A stretch of 64,000 bases of DNA from Myxococcales bacterium (GTDB taxonomy: Bacteria; Myxococcota_C; UBA6777), in assembly GCA_020632975.1 (NCBI GenBank), contig JACKEL010000003.1, positions 186,001 to 250,000 of the forward strand. Reading direction: 5' to 3'. Position 1 is the first letter of the stretch. Each line of letters begins with the position of its first letter. A program made the position numbers and the translations under genes. The notes under the pieces were generated by a model. It did no database searches, had not been told where the DNA came from, and worked only from the letters and a program-made list of their open reading frames with translations. Shown one piece after another: positions 34,944 to 45,500 of the stretch.

Positions 34944-35594
34944 TTACTCAGCTTCTCTAGGCTGTGTCTCTTGTTGATCGTTGTTGTTGTTTTGGTGGCC
35001 TTGTGGACGCCTTTGTTGGCCGCCCACAGGGGGGAGTCGGAGAACTGGAGGGGTGGGCATCGCTTGGTTGGAGCGCGTGTAAGCAAGTCGCCCATGATGC
35101 ATCAAAAAGATCAACGCGTTGTTGCGACCAAAGCTGTAGTGTCTGCTCTTGCAGATCTTTCCTTTTTGGAAAGGGAACAGATGGATCTTGAGCTTGTGGC
35201 AGCGCCAGTGTCCGACCTCTTCGACCAAACCTCCGTCCCCTTGTGAACGTTGCAAACGATAAGAACCCTGTTGATAAAGGAAGAGATGGGCCTTGTTCTG
35301 GGTGCTTACCCAAGCGCCCAAGAACACACGACAACTACCTGTCAAAGACAGCGGTGTTTGCAGCGCTTTGGGGAGAGGGACGCGGATCTGGACGACGCGG
35401 ACTTGGCTTCGTCCTTGTTGCGAAGACGTCGTACCACTGGGGGAGGACTTGGTTTGCTTGTTTGCGCTCGTGTTGTTCGAGGCCTTTGTTTTGGGGCTGA
35501 CGACGCCAGGTTGGTTCGCAAAAACAGGCATGGTCACACCAAAGACCAAGAAGATTCCGCTAAAGAGAGAGACCTTTTGTAGAAATCTTTCCAT
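34944..35594 (-). CDS. Secreted protein of unknown function with Gln/Asn-rich tail (216 aa)
   Basis: The signal peptide (FSGIFLVFGVTMPVFAN) is followed by a Ser/Thr/Lys/Gln linker and a central domain of ~110 residues with two Cys (GSCRVFLGAW and GHWRCHKLKIHLFPF). The C-terminal tail is low complexity (PPVGGQQRRPQGHQNNNNDQQETQ), including four consecutive Asn. I do not recognise a family. ATG at 35594 was chosen because GGAGAAAAAAG precedes it and the signal peptide begins there. It may share a transcript with the CDF gene upstream (gap 86 bases). Confidence 0.72.
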   Translation of the reverse strand: MERFLQKVSLFSGIFLVFGVTMPVFANQPGVVSPKTKASNNTSANKQTKSSPSGTTSSQQGRSQVRVVQIRVPLPKALQTPLSLTGSCRVFLGAWVSTQNKAHLFLYQQGSYRLQRSQGDGGLVEEVGHWRCHKLKIHLFPFQKGKICKSRHYSFGRNNALIFLMHHGRLAYTRSNQAMPTPPVLRLPPVGGQQRRPQGHQNNNNDQQETQPREAE

Positions 35595-35680
35595 CTTTTT
35601 TCTCCATATCGTGGATGTTTTGGAAAGCTTACTCACTTCAAAAGTAGTGATCTTCTTTCTGATGCGTCAAGCAAAGGAAT

Positions 35681-36676
35681 TTATTCCGCTTCCAAGTCGA
35701 GGTGTTTGGCTTCGGGCACGGCAGCGCGGATATTGGCTTCCAACTCGTCGATCTTGTCGCCCAACAATTCGACGATATCATCTGCATACTTACGCGAAAA
35801 TTGGAGAAAGTCTTCGTAGGTTTCGAGCTTGTCCCACTGTTCTCTGAGGGAGGGTTCGAGTTGATCGGCGAGGGCTGCGCCTTCGAACTCGATGTTCGCC
35901 ATGATATCCCAGCTGCTAAGGTCGATCATACGAGACTTGAAGGACACCACTTCTTCGACGATCGGCGTTTCCGCGAGGATCTTGCGGATCTTGGCTTCCG
36001 CTTCTTTGGGGATGGCAGGTCCACGGAGAAGGAAGGTGTTGCGGATGATCAACCAGATCGCGACAAGGCCCAAAAGTACGCCGATGACGATAGAGCCAGC
36101 CGCATCCCAACGTGGTTCCCCTGTGAAGATCGCAAGCCCGATCCCTGACAACGCGATCAAGACGCCTGCACAAGCCGCCGCATCTTCCAAAAGGACGGCA
36201 ACTTCGGCGGGATCAGCTTCTTCTTTGAGGTATGTCAAAAAGGGTTTGTTGTTTTTCTTGGCCCACAAACCCTTCCAAGCCAAGACCAAGACAGCACCTT
36301 CTACAATCAAAGCAAACAACAAGACCCCGATCGCCCACCCCAATTGACTGGGTTTGTGAGGATGGATAAAGCCTTGAATCCCATGATAGATCGTCACACC
36401 ACAGCCCAAGAAAAAGATCCCCACCGCACTCATCAAGGCCCAGATATAGCGTTCACGACCGTAGCCGTAGTGAAAACGGTCATCTGCATCTCGTGAGGAC
36501 CGCACGATCCCTACCATCAAAAGGATCTGGTTTAAGACGTCAGCGCACGTATGGATCGCCTCTGAGAGCATCGCCGAAGATCCCGTAAATACGAAAGCTA
36601 CGAACTTTGCCAACATCACGACGGTGTTTCCAACAATCGCCGCTCCCACCGCAAGCTTCGACCCTTCTGCTGCCAT
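35681..36676 (-). CDS. Cation diffusion facilitator (CDF) family metal exporter
   Basis: A 331-residue inner membrane protein with about six helices. The helix-2 metal site appears as His42 and Asp46 in LSEAIHTCADVLNQ, and helix 5 has LLEDAAACAGVLIA. The insertion KEEADPAEVAVLLED is typical of the SLC30A9/ZnT9-like subgroup. The cytoplasmic C-terminal domain (~200-331) has the ferredoxin-like CDF fold (VEEVVSFKSRMIDLSSWDIMANIEFEG) plus an extended acidic helix tail. It would export Zn, Co, Fe or Mn by proton antiport; the metal cannot be told. ATG at 36676 is preceded by CAAGGAG. It appears to be a stand-alone unit or to lead the small secreted gene. Confidence 0.93.
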   Translation of the reverse strand: MAAEGSKLAVGAAIVGNTVVMLAKFVAFVFTGSSAMLSEAIHTCADVLNQILLMVGIVRSSRDADDRFHYGYGRERYIWALMSAVGIFFLGCGVTIYHGIQGFIHPHKPSQLGWAIGVLLFALIVEGAVLVLAWKGLWAKKNNKPFLTYLKEEADPAEVAVLLEDAAACAGVLIALSGIGLAIFTGEPRWDAAGSIVIGVLLGLVAIWLIIRNTFLLRGPAIPKEAEAKIRKILAETPIVEEVVSFKSRMIDLSSWDIMANIEFEGAALADQLEPSLREQWDKLETYEDFLQFSRKYADDIVELLGDKIDELEANIRAAVPEAKHLDLEAE

Positions 36677-36972
36677 GCATGTACTCCTTGTGTGTCTTGG
36701 ACCCCTCGTTTGTCTTTGTTTTTTGAGAGGTTTTTGCGCTTTTCTTCGAGTAGAGAGGCTTCTCTCTTGACGTTCTACTCAAAGCACGGTGGCTTCCTTC
36801 GCGTCAAGTGTGTCTGCTCAAGTGCATCTCGTCAGGCGGAAGGAGCGTCGTGGAGGTCATCATGTCGGATAGTCGGGATAGATGGAGCTAGGGGGATGTT
36901 GGCAAGACGCGCGGGGATACCTCGCAAAGAAAAGAGAGGATGCAAACCTTTTCTTTGTCTCGTGGTGCGATC

Positions 36973-37572
36973 TTAGCGGATGTCTCGGCAGATACGGCGT
37001 TGGATCTCTTGGGATATCGGGTAAGTGCGTTCGTTGGGGAGTAGGCTTTGGGCGCGTTTGTAATCCCCTGTCTTGCAGAGTCCATGGATCTTGCGGACCA
37101 GCGGGGTTTGATCTTCGATCGAGACGATCCAGTTTTCCACGTACTCTTGGATCAGGTGGCGGCTGATCCCCACTTGGATGCTGCGATGATTCAGCTTGTT
37201 ACCGCGCAGATCGCGTTCAGGGTCCCATTGGACATGGACCAAAGCCTTGGAAAATTGCTCATCCCACGCCTGCCCATCGCGATGAAGCTCTTTCTCTGGG
37301 CTCGTCAGTACCGCTTGCGCAAGGGCATCTTCCCAAGCAGCGCGTTGGATATGGATGGCGAGGATGTGTTCTTGTCCAGACTTGGTACCCCACTGGCTTC
37401 TTGCCATCAACCACAAAAAAGACGGTTTGATCCAAGTCATTCGATGAAAGGAAAAGGGCGCCTCAAAGCGTTGGTTGGCGACCGCAGGAAGCGCGATCTC
37501 CTTTTTATAGGCTTGGTAGACAGTGATCGTTTCTTTGTTGTATCGGGCACGTATCTCGTACAAGGCACTCAT
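36973..37572 (-). CDS. DUF4291 domain protein
   Basis: A 199-residue cytoplasmic protein. ETITVYQAYKKEIALPAVAN followed by HRMTWIKPSFLWLMARSQWG is the conserved core of DUF4291, a widespread bacterial family of unknown biochemical role. HILAIHIQRAAWEDALAQA and VQWDPERDLRG are also conserved-looking; the last resembles nucleotide-interacting motifs but this is speculative. Length is normal for the family. GAGGAC precedes the ATG at 37572. The CDF gene upstream is ~300 bases away. Confidence 0.9.
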   Translation of the reverse strand: MSALYEIRARYNKETITVYQAYKKEIALPAVANQRFEAPFSFHRMTWIKPSFLWLMARSQWGTKSGQEHILAIHIQRAAWEDALAQAVLTSPEKELHRDGQAWDEQFSKALVHVQWDPERDLRGNKLNHRSIQVGISRHLIQEYVENWIVSIEDQTPLVRKIHGLCKTGDYKRAQSLLPNERTYPISQEIQRRICRDIR

Positions 37573-37728
37573 CTTTTCGTCCTCATGTGGTGGGGCGCGG
37601 TGAAGCGGGCAGCAGAGATACGCTTGGGAAGAAGGAAGGTTCGCACATCATCCTTGTTGCCCTTGGGATGAGGGGTTTGGGAGCTTATAAAGATAAGGTG
37701 CGTAGGAAGCGCGATGTGCGTACACTCC

Positions 37729-38418
37729 TCATCCTTTGGGATATCGCGATGCAAAGAAGCGATCGAGATAACGTTGTTGTCCGCGATTCAGGCGTACACT
37801 TGGGCGTTTTTGTTTGACCTGTTGAAACGCTTCTTCGGGGGTCGAAGCCCATCCTTTTTCTAACAACAGGATGGACGCAAAAAGGCTGGTCCTTCCGCGT
37901 CCTAGGGCACAGTGGATGTAGAGGACGTCTTTATCATCGAGCTTTGCGATGGTTTCGAGGAGCTTGTCTTCGGGGGGAACGCCTGCATCTAGGATCGGTA
38001 AGTTGATGTAGCGGATGGGTCTTTTGGGGAGCGAGGCGGGGTATTCGCTTGTGAGGTCGATGACACAGGTGATCTCTTCGGGGTATTCTTCAGGAAAAAG
38101 TCTTCGTCCGATCCAGATTTTTTCACTTAATTGGTGGAAGTCGGGTTTGGGGCCGAACTTGGCCAAGAGCCACCACAGACCGTAAGACACGGAGATATAA
38201 GGGAAGAAGAGCGCGATGCGGAGAAGCGGGAGTGAGCCATCAGGACGTTTCCCTGTGAGCCGCGACCCGCCAAACAAGGAACCCAGAAAGAGCAAGAGAA
38301 AACTCAAGGTGGGCCAAAGCCAAAACCACGCGACGCTACCTTGTTGAAGCGAGATGTGAAGCGTGGCGAGCCCAAAAGCGAGAAAAATATAACCGTACAA
38401 CACAAAAGGGCCCTCCAT
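37729..38418 (-). CDS. Membrane-anchored dual-specificity phosphatase
   Basis: A 229-residue protein. Three or four hydrophobic helices (residues ~5-95) precede a cytoplasmic phosphatase domain. The active-site loop HCALGRGRTSLF carries the nucleophile Cys and the Arg of the Cx5R motif. The upstream CVIDLTSEYPASLP and YINLPILDAGVPPEDKL give the general-acid Asp loop, as in the dual-specificity/PTP superfamily. The substrate may be a phosphoprotein, a phosphoinositide or a phospholipid such as phosphatidylglycerophosphate, given the membrane anchor. The start is uncertain: ATG at 38418 lacks a strong ribosome binding site and the frame runs to a TTG at 38511. Confidence 0.85.
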   Translation of the reverse strand: MEGPFVLYGYIFLAFGLATLHISLQQGSVAWFWLWPTLSFLLLFLGSLFGGSRLTGKRPDGSLPLLRIALFFPYISVSYGLWWLLAKFGPKPDFHQLSEKIWIGRRLFPEEYPEEITCVIDLTSEYPASLPKRPIRYINLPILDAGVPPEDKLLETIAKLDDKDVLYIHCALGRGRTSLFASILLLEKGWASTPEEAFQQVKQKRPSVRLNRGQQRYLDRFFASRYPKG

Positions 38419-38578
38419 CTGGATGTACTTCTTTGTTTCGCGCCGCAAATGCTTTGTGTTATGCGCGTCCAAGAAGAAAAAGGGGTTGCATGTCTTCTTG
38501 AAAACCCTCAATCTCTCTCAAAAATCCCCACATCGTTTCGAGCTCTTGTCAAGAACCTCAAAGAAGGGAGTCTATTCC

Positions 38579-39112
38579 ATGTTCGATGATCGCAGTCCTT
38601 TGGAAACCGCCTTGCGACAAGGGGTATGGATCAACAACTCGATACGCCTCGGTGGGGCGGTGTTGTTGTTGATCGGTGTTTGGTTGTCGTATTCCTTGGT
38701 GAAGCGTTTGCTTGATACGGTTCAAAATAGCAAAGATATCAAAGCTTTTGCGGCCCAGATCGAAAAAGACAGTGGCCTCAATCACGCGAGCAACCTCTTT
38801 CTTTTTGAGACGCGTTCACAAGCCATCGCAGCTTTGCGTGAGACGAGACGAACGATGCCGACGTCCAAAAGTGCCGCTGTCTCGGCAGGTTGGACCTCTG
38901 ATGCTAGATCCTCTCGCACACCCAAAAAAGGAGAACAGATCGATTTTGTTTATTTGCTTTCGTGGTTTCTGTTTCTTTTGATCATGGGGCTGGCGGTGCG
39001 GATATCACTGGGGATCTTGCACAAAGGCGCGCAGATCCTATTGGATTCGGCGGTCCCTTCTGAAGCGATGCAAGCGATCTTGCGAGAGATTCAAAAACAG
39101 CGGAACCGTTAA
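38579..39112 (+). CDS. Small membrane protein with two transmembrane helices (177 aa)
   Basis: Helix 1 (RLGGAVLLLIGVWLSYSLV) near residues 23-41 and helix 2 (FVYLLSWFLFLLIMGLAVRI) near 121-140 flank a polar loop of ~80 residues. The loop is predicted outside or inside depending on orientation and contains a coiled-coil-like start (TVQNSKDIKAFAAQIEKDSG). No family recognised. ATG at 38579 follows GAAGGGA at good spacing. It diverges from the phosphatase. Confidence 0.75.
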   Translation: MFDDRSPLETALRQGVWINNSIRLGGAVLLLIGVWLSYSLVKRLLDTVQNSKDIKAFAAQIEKDSGLNHASNLFLFETRSQAIAALRETRRTMPTSKSAAVSAGWTSDARSSRTPKKGEQIDFVYLLSWFLFLLIMGLAVRISLGILHKGAQILLDSAVPSEAMQAILREIQKQRNR

Positions 39113-39590
39113 CGGCATCCTCTTGGCGCGGGAAGCGATGTTTGTGGGGGATTGCTCTATTTTGTGATGTATATCACCGCGAAAAAGTCTGCGCACCCCA
39201 AGTCTGTGTTTTGCGCGTCTTGTAGGAAAAATAAAAAAGTGATGTTTTTTAATATGTTGCAAGGGTTGTCTTCCTGCTGGGGGTCTCGGTGGTAGGGGAG
39301 AAACGCAACATAGATTTCTCGTCTCGCTGTGGGAACGGGGGGAAGCGAGCCCAAGCCAGCTCAGTTTATTTCTTTGAAATAAAAAAGAAAATCGCATCCA
39401 AAAAAAGTTAGAGTATGCCTCTTGCAGTAAATAAGAGATTTCGCGAATGTAGTACGAATGCATGAAAATAGCGGATAGAAGAGGCATATCGCGCGACGAA
39501 GCGATATCGCGCCGCGTCCAACTTTGGCGATATCTTCGACCTATCTCGGTCGTTTGAAAGGTAGGGTTGCATGTTCACTTGGAGGGCGAG
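39113..39590. other. Intergenic region upstream of the giant membrane protein gene
   Basis: About 480 bases, locally A+T-rich. It holds a CRP-like site (39163-39178), an A+T hairpin TTTATTTC-TTT-GAAATAAA at 39365-39383, and ATATCGC/GCGATAT arms at 39486-39507. No small gene is evident. These elements suggest a regulated promoter for the 7.5-kb gene. Confidence 0.5.
39163..39178. promoter_or_regulatory. CRP/FNR-type binding site
   Basis: TGTGA-TGTATA-TCACC matches the E. coli CRP consensus TGTGA-N6-TCACA at nine of ten positions. It lies 50 bases after the small membrane gene and ~410 bases before the giant gene. A CRP homologue in this organism is assumed, not seen. Confidence 0.45.
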
Positions 39591-42500
39591 ATGACAAAGC
39601 CGAGGAAACGGCGAGAGCGAGCAGCAAGAGAGCAAGAACATGAAAGAGGCCCGACAGATAGGATGGAACGGCTTCGCAAAGAAGGGGCATTGATCTTTGC
39701 GGAGACTGTGACAACGGTTCGATCTGTTCGGTTGGGTCGCGAGCGAGAAGCGCGTTTGCGGGAGGGGTTGGAGTCTTGGTTGGAGGACTGTTTGCGTGAT
39801 GGCTTGATCCAAGATCAAGCCCAACAAGCGTCGTTGCGAGCGAGCCTTTTGATGATGCTCGCCCAAAAAGATCAGCTTGTTTCTTCGGATAACTTGAGCC
39901 CTGTGCCTTTTGCGGAGCCTATGCTTCCCCAAGATGCACAAGTCGCGCAAGAAGCGACGCAAGAAAAACAAGTCGTGACGGCAGAGTTTAGCGTTTTTCC
40001 GACCGTTCCTTACGAAGAACCGCCCACCTCGGCATCTCCCGCAGAGGTAGCGCTGGCCAATACTGCGGCTTTGGAGAACGAAACTCCCCAAGAGACGGCT
40101 GTTTTTGAAGGGGCTTCTGTGGTTATCCCGCAGGTGGAAGCCGTGGAGTTGGTGCCCTCTTCCACACAGCCTGGCGTGCTTGTTGAGGCGAGTGCAAAGG
40201 TGGTTGTGGAGCCTACCCAAGCGCAAGAGAGTCTGATCGCAGAACCGCAAGTCTCGGAAAAAACGGGCGTATCGTCTCTTGCGGGAGCGTCAGCTTCTTT
40301 GTATGCACCGCCACGCATGCCCGAGGGAGCCGCAAAAGAGCGAAAACAAGAGCATCCTCAAGAAGATGCATTGGATGGCGACCTGTCAGACGTACTTCCC
40401 GAAGGAGGGATGGAGGCTGCGGATCTAACGGACCTGCCTGATCTGCGGTGGCATGAGAAAGAAAGCCGCGAAGATCGCGAGGTGATGGAAGCGTCGAGTT
40501 GGGCGCGTGTGTTGCAGCCTTTCTTGGCGCAAAACTGGTTGTATTTCCTAGGAACTTTTCTGGTCTTGGCGAGTGGATTTTATCTCTTGTCCTTGGCTTG
40601 GGAAGGGATGAGTACGCTAGGTCGTCAGTCTGTGATCTGGGGTAGCTTGTCTGTGGGGTCGTTGGCCTTTTCTGGGCTGGGGATCTTGTTAAAGCGACGT
40701 TTGGAACTAGAGGTCGCGGGGCGCAGCTTTGGCGTCGTGAGTTTGGGACTTTTGGGGATCGCAGGGATGGCTGCGGGTCCTTTATGGTCGCAAAATATCT
40801 TGGTCGCAAGTGGTGTTGCGGGCGGAACCTTGGCACTTTTGGTGTGGGGGTTGCGTTGGCTGCGTGACATGGATGCGGGGCCAACCACAAAGCTGGGCAT
40901 GTGGTCTTCGATTACATTGCTTTTGGCTGTAATGATCGTTCCATGGGTAGGGCGTTTGGGTCATATCTGGGGTGTGGTTGCGGTCCTTTCTTTGGGCACC
41001 CTACAGTTTTGGCTGGTGGCGCGTCTTTGGGGTGCTTTGCGCTTCTCTGGCTCATTTTCTTGGGTGGATATCCTGTGTTTTTGGCGTTCTGGAAAACAAG
41101 AAGTCCAAGAAGAGAAAGTTTCTCTTCAAGAGTTCGTCTTTTTCTTTGCTCCTCAAGGTTATCTTTGGTTGTTGTTGGCGGGTTGGTCGTCGTGGTCCTT
41201 GGGGGATGGGCTGGTGGGGGCGTTGCCCTTCTTTGCACCATTGGCCGCGTTGTTGGGCCTTGCGCTTGTGGAGATTGGTGAGGGTAGCCTCTACATCGAA
41301 CACGACGTAAAAAGCGTCCAAAAAGACGAACCATCCGAAGAACACGGCGGATTTTTTGTCTGGTTTTGGTTGGGGGCGATGGTCTCTGTTGCGGGGCTTG
41401 TGTTGGCTTGGAGGACCCCCCAAGCGTTGGTGTGGAGCGCTGGTTTGTTGGGGGTCTTGTTTTCGAGAGGGTCGATTTATCGAGCTCGTCGGACATTGGA
41501 AGCCGCTTCAGCGTTGAGTGGTTTGCTCTCGTACCTCGCTTTTGTGGGGATTTGGCTGGCATCCACGGGTGAGCATGCGAGATGGATGAGTGAAGTTTGG
41601 TGGATGCCGATCCAGTCTTGGTTGTTGTTGCCTGCGAGTTTGGTCTTGATCGTGTTGGGGCGGCGTGCTCGTGGTCTTCACGAGATGCGTGGTCGGATCT
41701 GGCCGTTGGTCGGGGCACTTTTGGCTTTGTATGGTGTGGTCTTGCTGCTTTGGCTGGACCTTGCCTACAGATCGGGCAGTCAGCAACTGCCGCTTTCGTC
41801 TTTGTTTGCTTTCCCCTTGTATGCGCTGGGCTTTTTGCTGGTTGGAGAACTACGTACACAACGCCTTTGGAGCCGTTTGGGGCTTGCTTTTGGTGTGTAT
41901 GGTAGCTCTGCGATCTGGGGCCGTTTGTTGTTGTCGTGGTTGGGAGAAGGCTCAGGGCGCGGTGTCTTGGCTTCTTTCTCTGTGATGGCGTGTGTGGGAA
42001 CAGCCTTGGCCTTGTGGCTGGTGAGTCGTTTGTTGGAGCGTCGAGGACTGTGGTCGCATAGTCGCGAAAGCTTAGACGAAAGCTTGTTGTGGATGCCCTT
42101 GGTTTTGCTGTTCTTTTGGTCCAAACAGTCTGGTGCTTTGGGCGTGATAAACCCGTATTCTTGGGCTCCGCAGACCGAGTTGCTTTGGGGCACCGCGGGG
42201 CTGTGGTTGTATGGTGTGTTCTTTTTCTGGTGGACGCGAGCGAGTGCGTCTCCTTTGATGGCGTATGTGACGCTTGCTTGGTGGGGAGCAGCGTCAGTGC
42301 TTTTGGGCGTGACGTTCCGCCGTTGGCTGGGGCTACCCTTGGGACAAGGGGGCGGTGCGCTTGTTGCGGTGGTCGTGAGCTTTGCGCTGTTTGAGTTGGG
42401 GAGACGTTGGCGAGCAGGGACACGTCCCACAAACGTTCGTTTGCGCCTTCCATGGCAGCTTTTGGGGCTCGTGGCGGGCGAGAACGAAGAAGATACAGCG

Positions 42501-45500
42501 ACGGAAGCCGTCGCAAGCGAAGGAGTATGGCAGCGGCCTTTGATGGTGGCTGCGCATATTGCTTGGTTTGCGGCCATCGCGATGTCGTGGCGGGTCTTTC
42601 TCCGCGGTATCGTCGCGCAGCCGTTGTTGTTGGCGATCTTGGGGCTTGCAGCGTTGTTTGCTTGGCAAGTGGCATGGCGTCTTCGCGCCAACTTGATGGG
42701 ATTTGTGGGGTTTGTCCTCGGCCTTTTGGTTTGGGGGGTTGCTTGGATCTGGCCTTTCCTTTTGCGTGTTCCGTTGGAGAGAAGCGCGGGCTGGTGGGGC
42801 GTCTTGGCGTTTGTTGGAGGCTATTGGTTGCTTTGGACGGCGGTCTTTGTGATCGTGCGTTTGTGGCAAGGTAGTATCGACGGGAAACCCCAATGGTTGG
42901 GACTTTTTCAGGCTCCCTTGGACTTTGTGCCGATCTTGGGAGGCTTGTGGCTTCTTGGGCTGGGTGGGCTGACATTCCAAGCGATCCTTCGTCCTCAAGA
43001 TGCCCAACTGTGGTGGCTTTTGACGGCTTGGGGTGGTGGCGCATCTTTGTGGTACGCGATGGCTTGGATGACACGCAGACGACCTTGGGTATGGATGGGC
43101 GCTTTTTCATTGCTCGTGATGTGGTCGTTGGTGTGGTGGTCTCGCGTCACTTGGCAAGGCTTGTTGGTCTTGGGGCTTGCTGGGGTCTGCGTGCTTTACG
43201 CGATCGGCTCGCTGCGTCTGTGGTCCAGTCGCAAAGAGTCCGTCGATGCGCTTTATTCGCATGGCCAACTTGCCTTTGCGGTGTACAAAGAAGCCCTCTC
43301 TCTCTGGGGAGAAGGCCATCGTCTCTTTGCGATTACTCTTGCGTCCTTGGCTTTACCGGGCCTTTGGTTGCTGTGGCATGAGAACTTGATGCCTGGTGAG
43401 CTTGCTGCGATGGGACTGGCCTTATCGATTGTCCCGATGTTTTGGGAAGGATGGATTCTTTCTCAAGAAGACCAGCCACAGGGATCGGGTTGGTTTGTCT
43501 TTGCGCTGATCGTGGCGGGTGTGGGTAGCACGATGGGGCTGTTTGCGCTGCTTCCTGCATCGTGGCAGCCTTCTGACGGGTGGCTTTGGTGGTCGATGTC
43601 GGGTGTTGTGACGTCGGCGATTTGTGTTGTTGTGATGCTGCTTTGCGGCCTGCGGGACCCTCTTGCGTTGCGGATACATTGGGAGATCCGCGAGAAAACG
43701 CTCGCTTTTGTCCAAGAGCTTTACCGTTGGCGTCTACTTGGGATGCCTGCGCTAGAAGGCTATGAATTCAAAGAGTTTGCTGTCGAGGATATCCTTGAGA
43801 CGCAAGCTGAAGATGCGCAAGATACCGAAGAAACAAGCGGTGGTGCAGAAGAGCAAGCAGAGCGATCCGAGGATGGACAAGAGCCACAAGGCGTTGCTTC
43901 TGATGAAGAAGAGACAAAAGAGCCAGAGGCCGAAGAAGAACCAAAAGAACAATGCCTAGGTTTTTCGCGTTGGATGGCAACACAGAAGCAACCCAAAAGT
44001 GCCCTTGGACGGGGCTGGATGCGTTTGGGACAAGTCGCCGAAGGTCTGTTTTTCTTGGCGACCTTTTTGAACTTGTCCTTTTTGGCGCTCTCATGGTGGT
44101 TTGATGGCAAGGTTGATGGGTGGCTTTTGACGTGTACCTTGCCTTTGGTGGCGTCGATGTGGTTGCGCCCGCGCGATGGTGCGTTGGGTACAGCGAGTGC
44201 CCTTCTCTTTATGGGATGGTACGTTGGTGCGGTCGATGGTGCGATCTTGTGGGGGGCTGTTTGGGGGATGCTTTTGCCCTTTGCCTTCGCAGGAACGCCC
44301 TACTGGCGGGGGACACCGCATCGTGTGTCTGTTGCGATGCTTTGGGCTGGAGGCGCGGGTTGTGCGGCTTTTGGGCTGGGGCTTGCTTCGTCGATTCGCT
44401 TGTTTTGGCCGCAACTCGATGCTTCGTGGGTGACTTTCGTCGCGTGGATCGCAGTGGCGACACTGTGTCAGTTGGTGATGATCATCGCACGTCTTCGAGG
44501 AGGGCGTTTGGAAGCGCTCTTTGAGATGGTGGCTTGGGGTCGTGCCTCAGATGATGCCGAAAGAGCGGTTCTTTGGGGAGATATCTGGCACAGTACTCGT
44601 CATCTCTACAAAGTGGCGATGATCGTCGCAGGTGTCTTCGCGATTTCTTGGGTCGCAGTGAGTTGGCCGCGGGGTGGGGCTTGGTTGGTCCTTTTCTGTG
44701 TGCCTGCCTTACTCGATCTCGGACAGTCCTTTCAGCGTTTTTCTTGGATCTGGTTGATGTCGATGTTGTCCTTGTGGGGGCTGCATTGGGCTCCATACTG
44801 GCTGGGGAAACAGAGTTGGTCTGTTTGGCTGTGGTCTTGTTGGGCCTTGGGTGCTTTGTGGTTGGCGGCAGAGTCCACGGCGGCTGGCTTGTGGCACCAT
44901 GCACATCGCCGAGGTTCTTTGCGATGGGTGTGGATGCTTTGGCACCTGCGCGGGCTAAGCGCTTCGATGGCATTGTTCTTTGCGGGCTGTGGGATCGTGT
45001 TGTACGCGGGCTTTGGTGTTGTGTTCGCATCCGATGCGTTGTTGCCGAACCTGTCCGTTTCAGCGCTTTGGTTGCAAGACGCAAAGGCTTTGCCTTGGTG
45101 GGTCTGGTTGTTGGTGCCTGTCTTGTACGTGGCGATGGTGATGCAACTTCGTCAGCGTTCGGCTGCGATCTTGGCGATGACTTCGGTGATCTTGTCACCT
45201 TGGGTCATGGTCTTCTCAGGCGCAGGCATTCAATCGAACACCTTGTTTTTGTTGGCAGGGGTCTTGAGTGCGTGGCTGCTTTTGGTGGGCTTGTTGCTTG
45301 GGTGGAGCGGTCTCTTTGGTGAGAAGCTTCGCAAAGGCACGGCCACGCTTCGAGGCGTTGCAGACGGCGAAGCTGCGCAAGACTGGTCCGCGACAGCGAT
45401 GTATCGCTTCTATTATCCCGCAGAGACGGACACGCCTCCTTGGTTGTCTGACCTAGGGGCCGTCGAAGAAGACACACCGCGCGAAGCCGAACGCTTGTTG

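Noticed and set aside
39365..39383. A+T hairpin TTTATTTC-TTT-GAAATAAA as a terminator.
   Set aside because: It is followed by A residues on the plus strand and by a mixed sequence on the minus strand, so no T run supports termination.
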